A DNA stretch of 64,000 nucleotides from Marinobacter sp. LV10R510-11A (GTDB lineage Bacteria; Pseudomonadota; Gammaproteobacteria; Pseudomonadales; Oleiphilaceae), in the NCBI RefSeq assembly GCF_900215155.1, contig NZ_LT907980.1:4340001-4404000 (forward strand), written 5' to 3'. Below the pieces are notes generated by a model. It was not told the DNA's origin. It saw nothing but the letters and a program-made list of their open reading frames with translations, and made no database searches. Numbering within the stretch: position 1 is the first letter of the stretch; the number at the start of each line of letters is the position of its first letter. Below are positions 1 through 10,129 of the stretch, piece after piece. The position numbers and the translations under genes are program-made.

Positions 1-1164
1 CGGGCACTTACTGTATCGCCTTCGCTCACAAGAACCTCTACCACGTTACCAGGCATAGCGGTGCTGACGTGGCCAGGCGCAGTGGCTTTTTTGCGCACAT
101 CGGCGTTCACCGGCGCGGGTGGCTGGCCGTAGCCGCCTTGCAGATAGCGCTTTACCTCGTTGGTGATGGTTTTATAGCGCTGGCCGGCCAACACGTTGTA
201 CACCGCCTGAGTGCCCACAATTTGTGACGTAGGCGTGACCAGTGGGGGATAGCCCAGGTCTTCTCGCACCCGGGGGATTTCATCAAACACTTCACGGATA
301 CGGTCCAGCGCGTTTTGCTCTTTGAGCTGGTTGGCCAAGTTGGACATCATGCCGCCCGGCACTTGGCTTATTTGTACCGAGACATCCTCGCGGGTGAACT
401 CGCTTTCAAACTGCTGATACTTTTTACGCACCTCGCGGAAGTAGTCCGCAATCTCGCTTAACAGCGTTAGGTTCAGCCCGGTGTCGTAATCTGTACCTTT
501 CAGTGCAGCTACCTGGGATTCCGTGGCCGGATGGCTGGTGCCCGAGGAGAACGATGAAATCGCCGTATCAATGCGGTCGGCCCCAGCTTCAATGGCCTTA
601 AGCTGACACAGCGGTGCCAAGCCAGAAGTCGAGTGGCTGTGGATCACCAGGGGCAGATCCACTTCCGCCTTGATGGCTTTCACCAGATCAAACGTAGCGT
701 AGGGGGTTAGCAGCCCGGCCATATCTTTGATGGCCATGGGCGTGCTTACCGGCTTTGTTTACGGCCTTCATGGCGGTTTCAATGTTGCGCAGGTCGTTCA
801 ACGCGTCGAATACACGAAACACATCAATGCCATTATCAGCTGTTTTCTGAACAAAGGCTTCCACCACGTCGTCGGCGTAATGACGGTATCCCAGTAGGTT
901 CTGGCCCCGTAGCAGCATCTGCAGGCGTGTGTTGGGTAGAGCCACGCGCAACTGGCGCAGCCGCTCCCATGGGTCTTCTTTCAAAAACCGCACGCAGGCG
1001 TCAAACGTGGCGCCGCCCCAGACCTTCAGCGACCAGTAGCCGACCTTATCCAGCTTGTCGCAGATGGGTAGCATGTCTTCGGTGCGCAGCCGTGTTGCGA
1101 TGAGCGACTGGTGTGCGTCGCGCAGCACTACGTCGGTTACTTCAATTCGTTTTGCGTGGTTCAT
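1..1164 (-). pseudogene. pycB: Pyruvate carboxylase subunit B / oxaloacetate decarboxylase alpha, internally deleted
   Basis: The N-terminal 140 or so codons (from 1164 down to about 745) encode a carboxyltransferase barrel start with the motifs [12 protein letters not shown] and [20 protein letters not shown]. Reading then shifts frame near 737: the segment before [10 protein letters not shown], which normally carries the TTSPVHT motif and about 35 residues, is missing. The second frame stays open to position 1 and reads through the rest of the barrel and post-barrel domain. Near 80-105 it jumps from DVRKKA directly to APGHVSTAMPGNVVEVLV, the start of the biotinyl domain, which suggests a second, in-frame loss of roughly 150 residues of linker. 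The gene runs off the left edge. With pycA upstream it would have formed a two-subunit pyruvate carboxylase (pyruvate to oxaloacetate). A sequencing or assembly error is the alternative, but two separate deletions make that less likely. Confidence 0.8.
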
Positions 1165-1183
1165 GAGTCAATTCTCCTGCGGA

Positions 1184-1861
1184 TTACCAGCCTGCATGTG
1201 CTGCAATGGTGGCAGCGATGACGAGTGCAGTTGCACTGGGGTGGCGCTTAGTTGAGTAGTTCAGCAATTCCGGGTGGTCGGGCACAAAGCTGGTGTTGAA
1301 ATTGGCGTTACGAAAGTCCGGATGATCCAGAATCTGCTGGTAATACTGCGCGGTGGTTTTTATGCCGTGCAGGCGCATGTCGTCCAGTGCTCGCTTGCCG
1401 CGGGCAATCACTTCATCCCAAGTCAAAGCCCACACCACCAGTTTCAGGCACATGGAGTCGTAGTAGGGTGGAATTTCATAACCGGTATAAATGGCGGTAT
1501 CCACCCGCACGCCGGGGCCGCCGGGCGCGTAGTAATGTGTTATGCGGCCAAAGCTAGGCAAAAAGTCGTTTTTAGGGTCTTCCGCATTGATGCGGAATTG
1601 CAGAGCGTAGCCCCGGTACTGAATGTCTTCCTGGCGATAGCTCAGCGGTAGGCCGGCGGCAATGCGCAGCTGTTCCCGAACTATGTCCACGCCGGTGATG
1701 GCTTCGGTGATGGTGTGCTCCACCTGTATGCGGGTGTTCATTTCCATGAAGTGCACTTCGTTGCCAGACAGCAGGAATTCGACGGTGCCCGCGTTTTCAT
1801 AGTTAACAGCTTTGGCAGCCTTTACCGCTAAGTCACCTATGTACTGGCGCTGTTCGGGTGT
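1184..1861 (-). pseudogene. pycA: Pyruvate carboxylase subunit A (biotin carboxylase), C-terminal half only
   Basis: The open frame from about 1861 to the stop at 1184 (about 225 codons) matches the second half of a biotin carboxylase subunit: TPEQRQYIGDLAVKAAK, then FMEMNTRIQVEH, RINAEDP and the C-terminal domain. Family members are about 470 residues, so the N-terminal biotin-carboxylase domain and most of the ATP-grasp domain are gone. The break at about 1860 runs straight into a lysR fragment on the other strand, so one deletion seems to have removed the 5' ends of both divergent genes and their shared promoter region. It lies 19 bp upstream of pycB on the same strand, as expected for a pycAB operon. 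It cannot make an active enzyme as written. Confidence 0.82.
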
Positions 1862-2303
1862 TATCTGTGGGCTGGGTGAGCAGCCAGGTGCGCCACTTGG
1901 AGCAAGCGCTGGGCATGCCCATGTTTGAATATGTGGGGCGCAAGCTTTATTGCACCGCTGCCGGCGAGGAGATGGCAGGTTGTGTGCGCTCGGTGTTTAA
2001 GGAGTTGGAGCGAGTACAGAACAGTTTGGCGGCGCTGGAAGGGCAGCCGGCTGGCGTTGGAGCTGCATTGTCAGGATCAACGTTTACGGGCGAAGCCAAG
2101 TATAGAGCTGGGCTCTAATGATGCCGTAAAACATGCGGTTTTAGCGGGTTTGGGAGTGGCCGTTCTGCCAAAGCTGGGCGTGTTGTCGGAGCTGGTGTGT
2201 GGTCTACCCGCAGGCACGGCACCCTACGCCGGCCATGCGGGCATTTATCGACTACGTGCAGCAGAACATCCGCCAGTTCGAGCAGATGTTCCTCAGCCGT
2301 TGA
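1859..2303 (+). pseudogene. LysR-family regulator remnant, three frames
   Basis: Three pieces of a LysR protein appear in order but in three reading frames. The first (about 1870-2060) is the end of the winged-helix domain: VSSQVRHLEQALGMPMFE, then a linker helix. The second (about 2085-2205) is the late effector domain: PSIELGSNDAVKHAVLAGLG. The third (2210-2303) is the C-terminus: TPAMRAFIDYVQQ to the stop at 2301. Together they keep about 130 of the usual 300 residues, so the start of the HTH and most of the effector-binding domain are missing. In related genomes a lysR gene sits divergent from pycAB and probably controls it (family knowledge). The 3' end overlaps the end of gatB by 11 bp. 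Confidence 0.8.
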
Positions 2304-3783
2304 GTTTTTTCAACAAAATCTCATTGAACAGTTTCGGATTGCCCTGTCCTTTAGAGGCCTTCATCAAAGGCCCCATGAAGCCACCAAGCATCTTCTTCTG
2401 CTTCTTGGGATCGGTTTCTTGCTGATACTGCGCCACTTGATCCGGCATGCTAGCTATAACCTCATCCACCATCTGCTCCAATGCACCGGTATCTGAAACC
2501 TGCTTCAGGCCTTGGGCTTCGATGATGGCGTCAGCATTGTTACCATCAGAATTACCACGAGAGTCACTTTCGCCACTCCAAAGCGCCTCCAAGACCTTTT
2601 TTGCCCCGGATGACGACACGGTGTTGTCGGCGATGCGCGCAACCAGTTGGCCCAGTTGCGCACCAGTAATGGGCGCCTGCGTTACGGTTTTGTCTTCTGC
2701 GTTCAAGCGTGCAGAAAATTCACCCAGCACCCAGTTGGCAGCCAACTTCGCGTCTTTGCCGTAGCGGGCGGTTTCTTCAAAAAACGCCGCCATGCGGGCG
2801 TCGTCGCTGAGCAGGCGAGCATCATAGTCATTCAGGCCGTATTGCTCTTTAAAGCGGGCTTTTCGGTCATCCGGCAGTTCCGGCAGTAGAACGCGAGCGC
2901 TCTCAATAAAGGCGTCATCAATCACGACAGGCAGAAGATCCGGGCAGGGGAAGTAGCGGTAGTCGTTGGCTTCCTCTTTGCTGCGCATGGAGCGGGATTC
3001 ATCGCGGTCGCCGTTGTACAAACGCGTTTCCTGAATGATTCTGCCGCCGTCTTCCAGAATATCCATCTGCCGCTCCACTTCGTGGGCAATGGCTTGCTCC
3101 ATAAAGCGGAAAGAGTTCAGGTTTTTGGTTTCGGTTCGGGTGCCCAAGGTGTCCGAGCCTTTGGGCTTAAGTGAAATGTTCACGTCAAAGCGGAGGGAAC
3201 CTTGGCTCATGTCACCGTCGCAGATGCCTAATGAGGCCACCAGGCTGTGCAGCTTTTTAGCAAAGGCGACGGCTTCTTCCGCTGTGTTCATATCCGGCTC
3301 AGTAACGATCTCAATGAGCGGCGTACCGGCGCGGTTTAGGTCAATGCCTGTAATGCCGTTGCCCTTTTCATCATAAAGAGCTTCGTGCAGCGACTTACCT
3401 GCGTCTTCTTCCAGGTGGGCGTGGTGAATGCGCACACGCTTGCTGCCGCCGTCGGCCAGATCAACATCTACGAAGCCGGGGCCCACGATAGGGTGATCCA
3501 GTTGCGTAGTTTGGTAACCCTTGGGCAAATCCGGGTAAAAATAGTTTTTACGATCGAACACTGAGCGTCGACCTATTTCGGCGTTCACCGCCAGGCCGAA
3601 CATGACCGCATAACGGAATGCCTGCTCATTCGGTACAGGCAGGGTGCCAGGCATGGCCAGATCAACGGCGCTAGCCTGGGTGTTGGGCTCGGCACCGAAA
3701 GCGGTGCTGGAGCCAGAAAATATCTTAGTTTTGGTGGCAAGCTGAACATGAATTTCCAGCCCGATCACAATATCCCACTGCAT
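2293..3783 (-). CDS. gatB: Asp-tRNA(Asn)/Glu-tRNA(Gln) amidotransferase subunit B
   Basis: A full-length GatB of 496 residues. GatB binds misacylated Glu-tRNA(Gln) or Asp-tRNA(Asn) and phosphorylates the acyl group so that ammonia from GatA can convert it to Gln or Asn. Recognisable motifs are IGLEIHVQL at the N-terminus, [15 protein letters not shown] text, [13 protein letters not shown] around residue 84-96 and the C-terminal tRNA-binding YqeY-like tail ending KKLNG. A short Ser/Asn/Gly-rich stretch near residues 404-416 looks like a lineage-specific linker insertion. It is the last gene of gatC-gatA-gatB on the minus strand, 21 bp after gatA. Its stop overlaps the decayed lysR on the opposite strand. 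Confidence 0.97.
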   Translation of the reverse strand: MQWDIVIGLEIHVQLATKTKIFSGSSTAFGAEPNTQASAVDLAMPGTLPVPNEQAFRYAVMFGLAVNAEIGRRSVFDRKNYFYPDLPKGYQTTQLDHPIVGPGFVDVDLADGGSKRVRIHHAHLEEDAGKSLHEALYDEKGNGITGIDLNRAGTPLIEIVTEPDMNTAEEAVAFAKKLHSLVASLGICDGDMSQGSLRFDVNISLKPKGSDTLGTRTETKNLNSFRFMEQAIAHEVERQMDILEDGGRIIQETRLYNGDRDESRSMRSKEEANDYRYFPCPDLLPVVIDDAFIESARVLLPELPDDRKARFKEQYGLNDYDARLLSDDARMAAFFEETARYGKDAKLAANWVLGEFSARLNAEDKTVTQAPITGAQLGQLVARIADNTVSSSGAKKVLEALWSGESDSRGNSDGNNADAIIEAQGLKQVSDTGALEQMVDEVIASMPDQVAQYQQETDPKKQKKMLGGFMGPLMKASKGQGNPKLFNEILLKKLNG

Positions 3784-3804
3784 AAACGTTCTCCTGGTTC
3801 GGGC

Positions 3805-5262
3805 TTACTGGGGAAGCTTCTGGTGCCAGTCAGTTACCTGCTGGAACTGATGGGCAGCGTTCAGCAAACGGGCTTCTTCAAAATAGTTGCCGATAATCTG
3901 CAGGCCCACGGGCAAACCGTCTACAAAGCCCGCTGGCACCGACATGGCCGGCACGCCCGCGAGGTTAACGGCGATGGTGAAGATATCCTCCAGGTACATG
4001 GTGACCGGGTCGTTGGTTTTCTCGCCCTGCACAAACGCAGGGGAGGGCGACACCGGGCTCATCAACACATCCACTTCTTTGAACGCGTTAACGAAATCCT
4101 GCTGAATCAAGCGGCGGACTTTCTGGGCCTTCAAATAATAGGCATCAAAATAGCCGGCAGAGAGAGCGTAAGCGCCGACCAGAATGCGGCGCTTAACCTC
4201 CTCTCCGAAACCTTCAGCTCGGGTGCGGGTATAAAGGTCGTTCAGGTCCTTCGGATCTTCACATCGGTAGCCGTAACGTACGCCATCAAAGCGCGACAGG
4301 TTGGCAGACGCCTCGGCCGGCGCAATCACATAATAGGCGGCAATGGCCAGTTTCGCGTGGGGCAGGGAAATCTCTTTAACCGTGGCCCCCAGCTTTTCGT
4401 ATTCCTTAACCGCGTTGCGTACCTGCTGTTCCATCGCAGGGCTAAGCTGATCCGAGAAGTATTCTTTCGGCAAGCCGACACGCAGGCCTTTCAACGGCTC
4501 GTTCAAGGTAGCTGTGTAATCCGGTACAGCACGATCAACCGATGTAGAATCTTTCGGATCGAACCCTGCCATCACGTTCAGCATCAGTGCGTTGTCTTCT
4601 GCGGTGCGCGCCATGGTCCCGCCTTGGTCCAGGCTGGAGGCAAAGGCAATGATGCCGTAGCGCGAAACCCGGCCATAGGTAGGCTTCAGGCCAGTAATGC
4701 CGCACAACGCCGCCGGCTGGCGAATGGAGCCGCCAGTGTCTGTGGCAGTTGCAGCTGGTACCAGGCGAGCGGCGATAGCTGCTGCGGAGCCGCCGGAGGA
4801 GCCACCGGGTACGCGCTTCGCGCCGGTACTCAATCCCCAGGGGTTGGTCACCGGCCCGTAGAAGCTGGATTCGTTGGAGGAGCCCATGGCGAACTCATCC
4901 ATATTGGTTTTACCCAGGCACACCGCACCGGCCGCGCGGAAGTTGGCCGTTACCGTGGCGTCGTAGGGCGGCACAAAGTTGGCCAGCATTTTCGAGCCAG
5001 CGGTGGTGGCAACGCCGTTGGTGCAAAAAATGTCTTTGTGGGCAAAGGGCACGCCAGTCCACGCGCCGGCTTTGCCGGCGGCACGTTGCGCGTCAGCGGC
5101 TTTTGCATCCGCCATGGCCTGGTCTTCGGTAACGGTAATAAAGCTGTTGTACTGGCCGTCTTCGGCCTTGATGCGATCGAGGAACTCACGGGTCAGTTCC
5201 ACGCTTGAAATCTTGCCGCTTTCCAGTTCGTGGGAAAGCTCTGCTACGGATTTGTTATGCAT
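3805..5262 (-). CDS. gatA: Asp-tRNA(Asn)/Glu-tRNA(Gln) amidotransferase subunit A
   Basis: This 485-residue amidase-family subunit hydrolyses glutamine and channels ammonia to GatB. The amidase signature [15 protein letters not shown] (catalytic Ser-cisSer region) is followed by [12 protein letters not shown] with the nucleophilic serine, and the catalytic lysine lies in PFAHKDIF. I chose the ATG at 5262 ([10 protein letters not shown]), where the family alignment usually begins; an in-frame start 48 bp upstream would add an unconserved tail. Upstream, a direct repeat (TTATTCACTCAATG, two copies 19 bp apart, about 5321-5347) spans the end of gatC and the spacer. Confidence 0.97.
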   Translation of the reverse strand: MHNKSVAELSHELESGKISSVELTREFLDRIKAEDGQYNSFITVTEDQAMADAKAADAQRAAGKAGAWTGVPFAHKDIFCTNGVATTAGSKMLANFVPPYDATVTANFRAAGAVCLGKTNMDEFAMGSSNESSFYGPVTNPWGLSTGAKRVPGGSSGGSAAAIAARLVPAATATDTGGSIRQPAALCGITGLKPTYGRVSRYGIIAFASSLDQGGTMARTAEDNALMLNVMAGFDPKDSTSVDRAVPDYTATLNEPLKGLRVGLPKEYFSDQLSPAMEQQVRNAVKEYEKLGATVKEISLPHAKLAIAAYYVIAPAEASANLSRFDGVRYGYRCEDPKDLNDLYTRTRAEGFGEEVKRRILVGAYALSAGYFDAYYLKAQKVRRLIQQDFVNAFKEVDVLMSPVSPSPAFVQGEKTNDPVTMYLEDIFTIAVNLAGVPAMSVPAGFVDGLPVGLQIIGNYFEEARLLNAAHQFQQVTDWHQKLPQ

Positions 5263-5338
5263 GTTCAATCCTGATAGTGGGCTGATGGAGGGATTCGTCA
5301 GATCACTCAATTCCCTTTATTCACTCAATGCCTTTTAT

Positions 5339-5626
5339 TCACTCAATGACTCGGGGAACGAGGTACAGGCCATTCTCGACAGCCGGAGCAATGGCTTGGA
5401 AGGCCTCGCGCTGGTTGCTCTCGGTTACTTCGTCGGCGCGCAAGCGCTGAACCGCATCCAGCGGATGCGCCAGGGGCTCTACGTTGTCTGTATCGGCGGC
5501 GCGGAGCTGGTCAACTAGGCTAAGGATGTTGCCTAAGTCTTTCTCCAGTGCCGGTATCTGCTCTTCGTCGAGGCGAATACGAGCCAGCACGGCGACTTTT
5601 TCAATGTCTTCGCGGGAAATGGTCAC
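5339..5626 (-). CDS. gatC: Asp-tRNA(Asn)/Glu-tRNA(Gln) amidotransferase subunit C
   Basis: GatC is a 95-residue stabilising subunit that wraps around GatA and GatB. The protein begins at a GTG (VTISREDIEKVAVLARIRL), matching the usual MTISREDIEKVA start, and shows the central VEPLAHPLD motif and the C-terminal DEVTESNQREAFQ with the final P/GLYLVPRVIE. Codons further upstream are open but not conserved, so they are treated as leader. It is first in the gat operon and diverges from mreB, with 282 bp between the two starts. Confidence 0.95.
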   Translation of the reverse strand: MTISREDIEKVAVLARIRLDEEQIPALEKDLGNILSLVDQLRAADTDNVEPLAHPLDAVQRLRADEVTESNQREAFQAIAPAVENGLYLVPRVIE

Positions 5627-5744
5627 GTTGACTCCAAAGTATAAAACAGCGTTTTTATGAAGGCCGTTATGGTAACAGATTCGCGCACTTGCCGAGAAAT
5701 GTTGGTGTCTGAGCGTACATTCAGCGCACGCGTCAACTCGCAAG

Positions 5745-5773
5745 TTGCCATTTTCGCGATTATGGTCTAATAA
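5745..5773 (+). promoter_or_regulatory. Candidate sigma-70 promoter for mreBCD
   Basis: A TTGCCA hexamer (5745-5750), a 17-nt spacer and TAATAA (5768-5773) give a plausible housekeeping promoter. The predicted start would leave a leader of about 130 nt before the mreB ATG. It is located by eye only. Confidence 0.4.
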
Positions 5774-6952
<1,179 letters not shown>

Positions 6953-6999
6953 TCCTTTGGGGAGGGATCGCCATTAAAACCATTTTTGTCCAGGGGCCA

Positions 7000-7869
7000 A
7001 TGCCAGGCCTCCGGCTTCTGCTCGTTATTCTCGTATCGGCGGCGTTAATCGTTGCCGATCAGCAGTTTGACCGTGTTACCCCGGTTCGCAGCACCTTGGC
7101 AACCGGCCTCACGCCGGTTTACTGGCTGGGCAACGCACCCAATCAGTTCAGTGATTGGGTTGCTGGCCTGTTTATCACCCGCGAAGACGTGAAACAGGAA
7201 AATGAAGTCCTGAAAGCCCGCTTGCTCATTCTCGAACGCAGGGCCCTTAAGTACGCCGCTTTGGCTTCCGAAAACAACGAACTCCGCCGCCTGATGAACT
7301 CCTCGAAGCTTCTCGATGACCGGGTAATCGTCAGTGAGGTAGTGGGCGTGTCACCGGACGCATATTCCCACGAAGTTATTATCAATAAAGGCCGCAGTGA
7401 CGGCCTTAAGACTGGCCAAGCAATACTAGATGCCCATGGCCTAATGGGGCAGGTGGTGCAGACCAGCCAAGTGACCTCCCGTGTACTTCTCGTCTCAGAC
7501 AGCAGCCATGCCGTGCCGGTTGAGGTTGTGCGCAACGGGCTCCGGGCTATTCTTCTTGGCACTGGCGATTCCGGCACCCTTGATTTGGTTCACGTGCCAG
7601 ACACGGCAGATATCCGTGAAGGGGATTTGCTGGTCAGTTCTGGTCTTGGTGGTCGCTTTCCAAGGGGCTACCCGGTTGCAGAGGTAAGCCTGATAAACAA
7701 AGAGCCGGGAGAGCCCTTTGTATCTATTCGGGCCCGCCCGAAAGCAAAACTCAATCAAAGCCGCTTAGTGCTGGTTGTATTCGCGCCAAGAGGCGAACCG
7801 CCGGTTGCGCCAGAAACCGGCGATGACATCCCGCCGGCCACCGAATCGGCACAGGAGGGGCAGGACTGA
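7000..7869 (+). CDS. mreC: Rod shape-determining protein MreC
   Basis: MreC is a bitopic inner-membrane protein whose periplasmic beta domain links MreB to the elongasome. One transmembrane helix is seen near residues 4-22, a coiled coil around residues 60-100 (ENEVLKARLLILERRALKY) and then the beta-rich MreC domain. The drawn start is an ATG at 7000 giving 289 residues. The in-frame text upstream (IKTIFVQGP before MPGLRLL) resembles the conserved MreC N-terminus and begins at an ATT codon at 6973, 6 nt after a strong GGAGGG, so translation may start there instead. The stop overlaps the mreD ATG by one base. Confidence 0.95.
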   Translation: MPGLRLLLVILVSAALIVADQQFDRVTPVRSTLATGLTPVYWLGNAPNQFSDWVAGLFITREDVKQENEVLKARLLILERRALKYAALASENNELRRLMNSSKLLDDRVIVSEVVGVSPDAYSHEVIINKGRSDGLKTGQAILDAHGLMGQVVQTSQVTSRVLLVSDSSHAVPVEVVRNGLRAILLGTGDSGTLDLVHVPDTADIREGDLLVSSGLGGRFPRGYPVAEVSLINKEPGEPFVSIRARPKAKLNQSRLVLVVFAPRGEPPVAPETGDDIPPATESAQEGQD

Positions 7870-8345
7870 TGTTGTCTGTAATCAGTTATCCAGTATTTGT
7901 GCTGTCGGTGATCGTGTCATTGGTGCTGAGTATTTCTCTGTTTCCCGTGGGTTGGTTCGAATTTCGCCCTGAATGGCTCGGGCTGGTGGTGTTCTACTGG
8001 ACATTCCGTGCACCGGTGCAGTTTGGCATAGTGTTCGCCTGGTGCCTGGGCTTGTTGCTCGACGTGCTGGAGGCGACGCCGTTGGGCGTTAATGCCTTAG
8101 GGATGGCGCTGATCGCGTTTTTGGTGCTCACCATCCATCAGCGGCTGCGCATGTACCCTATGCCACAACAGTGTTTGATGGTCTTTTTGCTGATCGGCAT
8201 CAACCAGATGCTGGTGCACTTTCTTAAACAGATGTTTGGCGGCGAGGATGCCGGTTTCAGCTATCTGTGGCCGGCACTGACCAGTGCTCTCGTATGGCCG
8301 GTGTTTTCCATACTGATGGACAACATTAACCGGAAACTGGGTTAG
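7869..8345 (+). CDS. mreD: Rod shape-determining protein MreD
   Basis: MreD is a small integral membrane partner of MreC. The 158-residue product is almost entirely hydrophobic with about five or six predicted helices, and the motifs [16 protein letters not shown] and [15 protein letters not shown] typical of the family. It is translationally coupled to mreC through a TGATG overlap and is followed 2 bp later by the broken maf gene. Confidence 0.94.
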   Translation: MLSVISYPVFVLSVIVSLVLSISLFPVGWFEFRPEWLGLVVFYWTFRAPVQFGIVFAWCLGLLLDVLEATPLGVNALGMALIAFLVLTIHQRLRMYPMPQQCLMVFLLIGINQMLVHFLKQMFGGEDAGFSYLWPALTSALVWPVFSILMDNINRKLG

Positions 8346-8347
8346 CC

Positions 8348-8616
8348 ATGCCGTCTATTATTCTTGCCTCGGCGTCGCCCCGTCGTTCCGAATGCTTCAG
8401 GATGAAAAGATTGCCGCTTATGTGGCCACGGGTGAGCCTATGGACAAGGCCGGGAGTTATGGAATTCAGGGCCTTGGTGGTATTTTTGTGAAGGAACTCA
8501 AGGGGAGCTACAGTGCTGTTGTTGGCCTGCCGTTGCAGGAAACAGCCGCCTTGCTGGCCGATGCCGGTGGCCCTGTCTGGAAACACTGGCCAAGTAGTCG
8601 GGAGAGCCAATCATGA
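8348..8616 (+). pseudogene. maf: Maf-family nucleotide pyrophosphatase, central part deleted
   Basis: The first 15 codons give [15 protein letters not shown], the phosphate-binding start of Maf house-cleaning pyrophosphatases. Directly after, the frame changes and the text resumes with [20 protein letters not shown] and [15 protein letters not shown], the last third of the family. About 110-120 residues in between are missing, including the conserved SDTTV segment. The 3' half ends at 8616 and overlaps the rng ATG by 4 bp, as intact maf genes often do. Position after mreD and before rng is the normal place for maf. Nothing functional is expected from either frame. Confidence 0.9.
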
Positions 8617-10094
8617 GCGAAGAAATCCTGATCAACGTAACGCCGGTTGAAACCCGGGTAGCGCTGGTCGAGAACGGTATGCTGCAGGAAGCGTATATTG
8701 AGCGTGCCAGTCGCAAAGGCATTGTCGGCAATATCTACAAAGGCAAGGTAGTGCGCGTGCTTCCCGGTATGGAAGCGGCGTTTGTAGACATAGGTTTGGA
8801 GAAGGCAGCGTTTATTCATGCCTCCGACGTAGTCTCGAGCCAGCCTAGCACCTTAGATTCTGGCGACTTCCCTAAAACAGTTCCAGATATCCGAACCTTG
8901 CTACGGGAAGGTCAGTCGTTAGTGGTGCAGGTAACCAAAGACCCTATCGGCACAAAAGGCGCCCGGCTTACCACTCAGCTTTCCATACCGTCCCGCTACC
9001 TGGTGTTCATGCCCGATGTTAGGCACGTAGGCGTTTCCCAGAGAATTGAGGATGAAACCGTGCGAAACCGCTTAAAAAGCCTCGTTCAGGAAGGCGCTGC
9101 AGCGCATCCTGATGTTCAGGGCGGGTATATCATCCGCACCGCAGCGGAAGCTGCATCGGCAGAAGAGCTGCTCGGCGATATGAACTATCTGCATCACCTC
9201 AGCGAGTCCATTCACGAGCGGATTGCCAAGGTGCAGGCCCCCGGCGTCGTGTATCAGGATTTGCCACTGTTCATCCGCACTATCCGTGATCTTATTCGGC
9301 CACAGACTGAAAAAGTGCGCATTGATAGCCGCGAGAGCCATCAGCGGGTCATGGAATTTGTTCGAGAGTTCGTAACTGAATTTGCCGACAAGGTGGAATA
9401 CTACCCAGGCGAACGCCCGATTTTTGATCTTTATTCGGTAGAAGATGAGATTCAGAAAGCGCTTAGCCGCAAGGTGCAGCTAAAGTCTGGCGGCTATGTG
9501 ATCATTGATCAGACCGAAGCCATGACCACCATTGATATCAACACCGGTGCGTTTGTGGGCCACCGAAACCTTGAAGAAACGATCTTCAAAACCAACCTAG
9601 AAGCCACCCGGGCGATTAGCCGGCAGCTGCGCCTGCGTAATTTGGGCGGCATCATCATCATCGACTTTATCGACATGGAAGATGCCGAGCACCAGCGCCA
9701 GGTTCACCGAATGCTGGAAAAAATGCTCGAGCGGGATCACGCCAAAACCAAGATCACCGGCGTGTCTGAGCTAGGGCTTGTGGAGATGACCCGAAAGCGA
9801 ACCACGGAAAGCCTTGGCCAGATTTTGTGTGAGCCTTGCCCAATTTGCGATGGCCGTGGTTTCCTTAAAACCAGCGAGACCGTGTGCTTCGAGATCTTCC
9901 GCGAAATTCTACGGGTTAACCGGGCTTACGATGCAGAAAGCTACTTGGTGATGGCCTCCCAAAGCGTGGTAGATCGCCTTGTTGATGAAGAATCCGACAA
10001 TGTGGCCGATCTTGAAACCTTTATTGCCAAGGCCGTTCGTTTCCAAGTAGAGCCTTTTTACAGCCAGGAGCAGTACGATGTGGTGCTGCTCTGA
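8613..10094 (+). CDS. rng: Ribonuclease G (CafA)
   Basis: RNase G is an RNase E-type endonuclease that matures the 16S rRNA 5' end and degrades some mRNAs. This 493-residue protein has the S1 domain near residues 38-125 ([23 protein letters not shown]), the DNase I-like catalytic domain with [11 protein letters not shown] (metal-binding Asp), and the zinc-link cysteines in [11 protein letters not shown]. Length and ends agree with the family. It starts inside the end of the maf remnant and is followed 35 bp later by yhdP, likely in the same transcript. Confidence 0.97.
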   Translation: MSEEILINVTPVETRVALVENGMLQEAYIERASRKGIVGNIYKGKVVRVLPGMEAAFVDIGLEKAAFIHASDVVSSQPSTLDSGDFPKTVPDIRTLLREGQSLVVQVTKDPIGTKGARLTTQLSIPSRYLVFMPDVRHVGVSQRIEDETVRNRLKSLVQEGAAAHPDVQGGYIIRTAAEAASAEELLGDMNYLHHLSESIHERIAKVQAPGVVYQDLPLFIRTIRDLIRPQTEKVRIDSRESHQRVMEFVREFVTEFADKVEYYPGERPIFDLYSVEDEIQKALSRKVQLKSGGYVIIDQTEAMTTIDINTGAFVGHRNLEETIFKTNLEATRAISRQLRLRNLGGIIIIDFIDMEDAEHQRQVHRMLEKMLERDHAKTKITGVSELGLVEMTRKRTTESLGQILCEPCPICDGRGFLKTSETVCFEIFREILRVNRAYDAESYLVMASQSVVDRLVDEESDNVADLETFIAKAVRFQVEPFYSQEQYDVVLL

Positions 10095-10129
10095 TACCGG
10101 GGCGATGCACCTAGGGAGTGACGCCCCAG

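Noticed and set aside
3748..5208. Long plus-strand open frame opposite gatA
   Set aside because: It is fully antisense to a clear gatA gene and its product has no recognisable domain; it reflects codon bias on the other strand.
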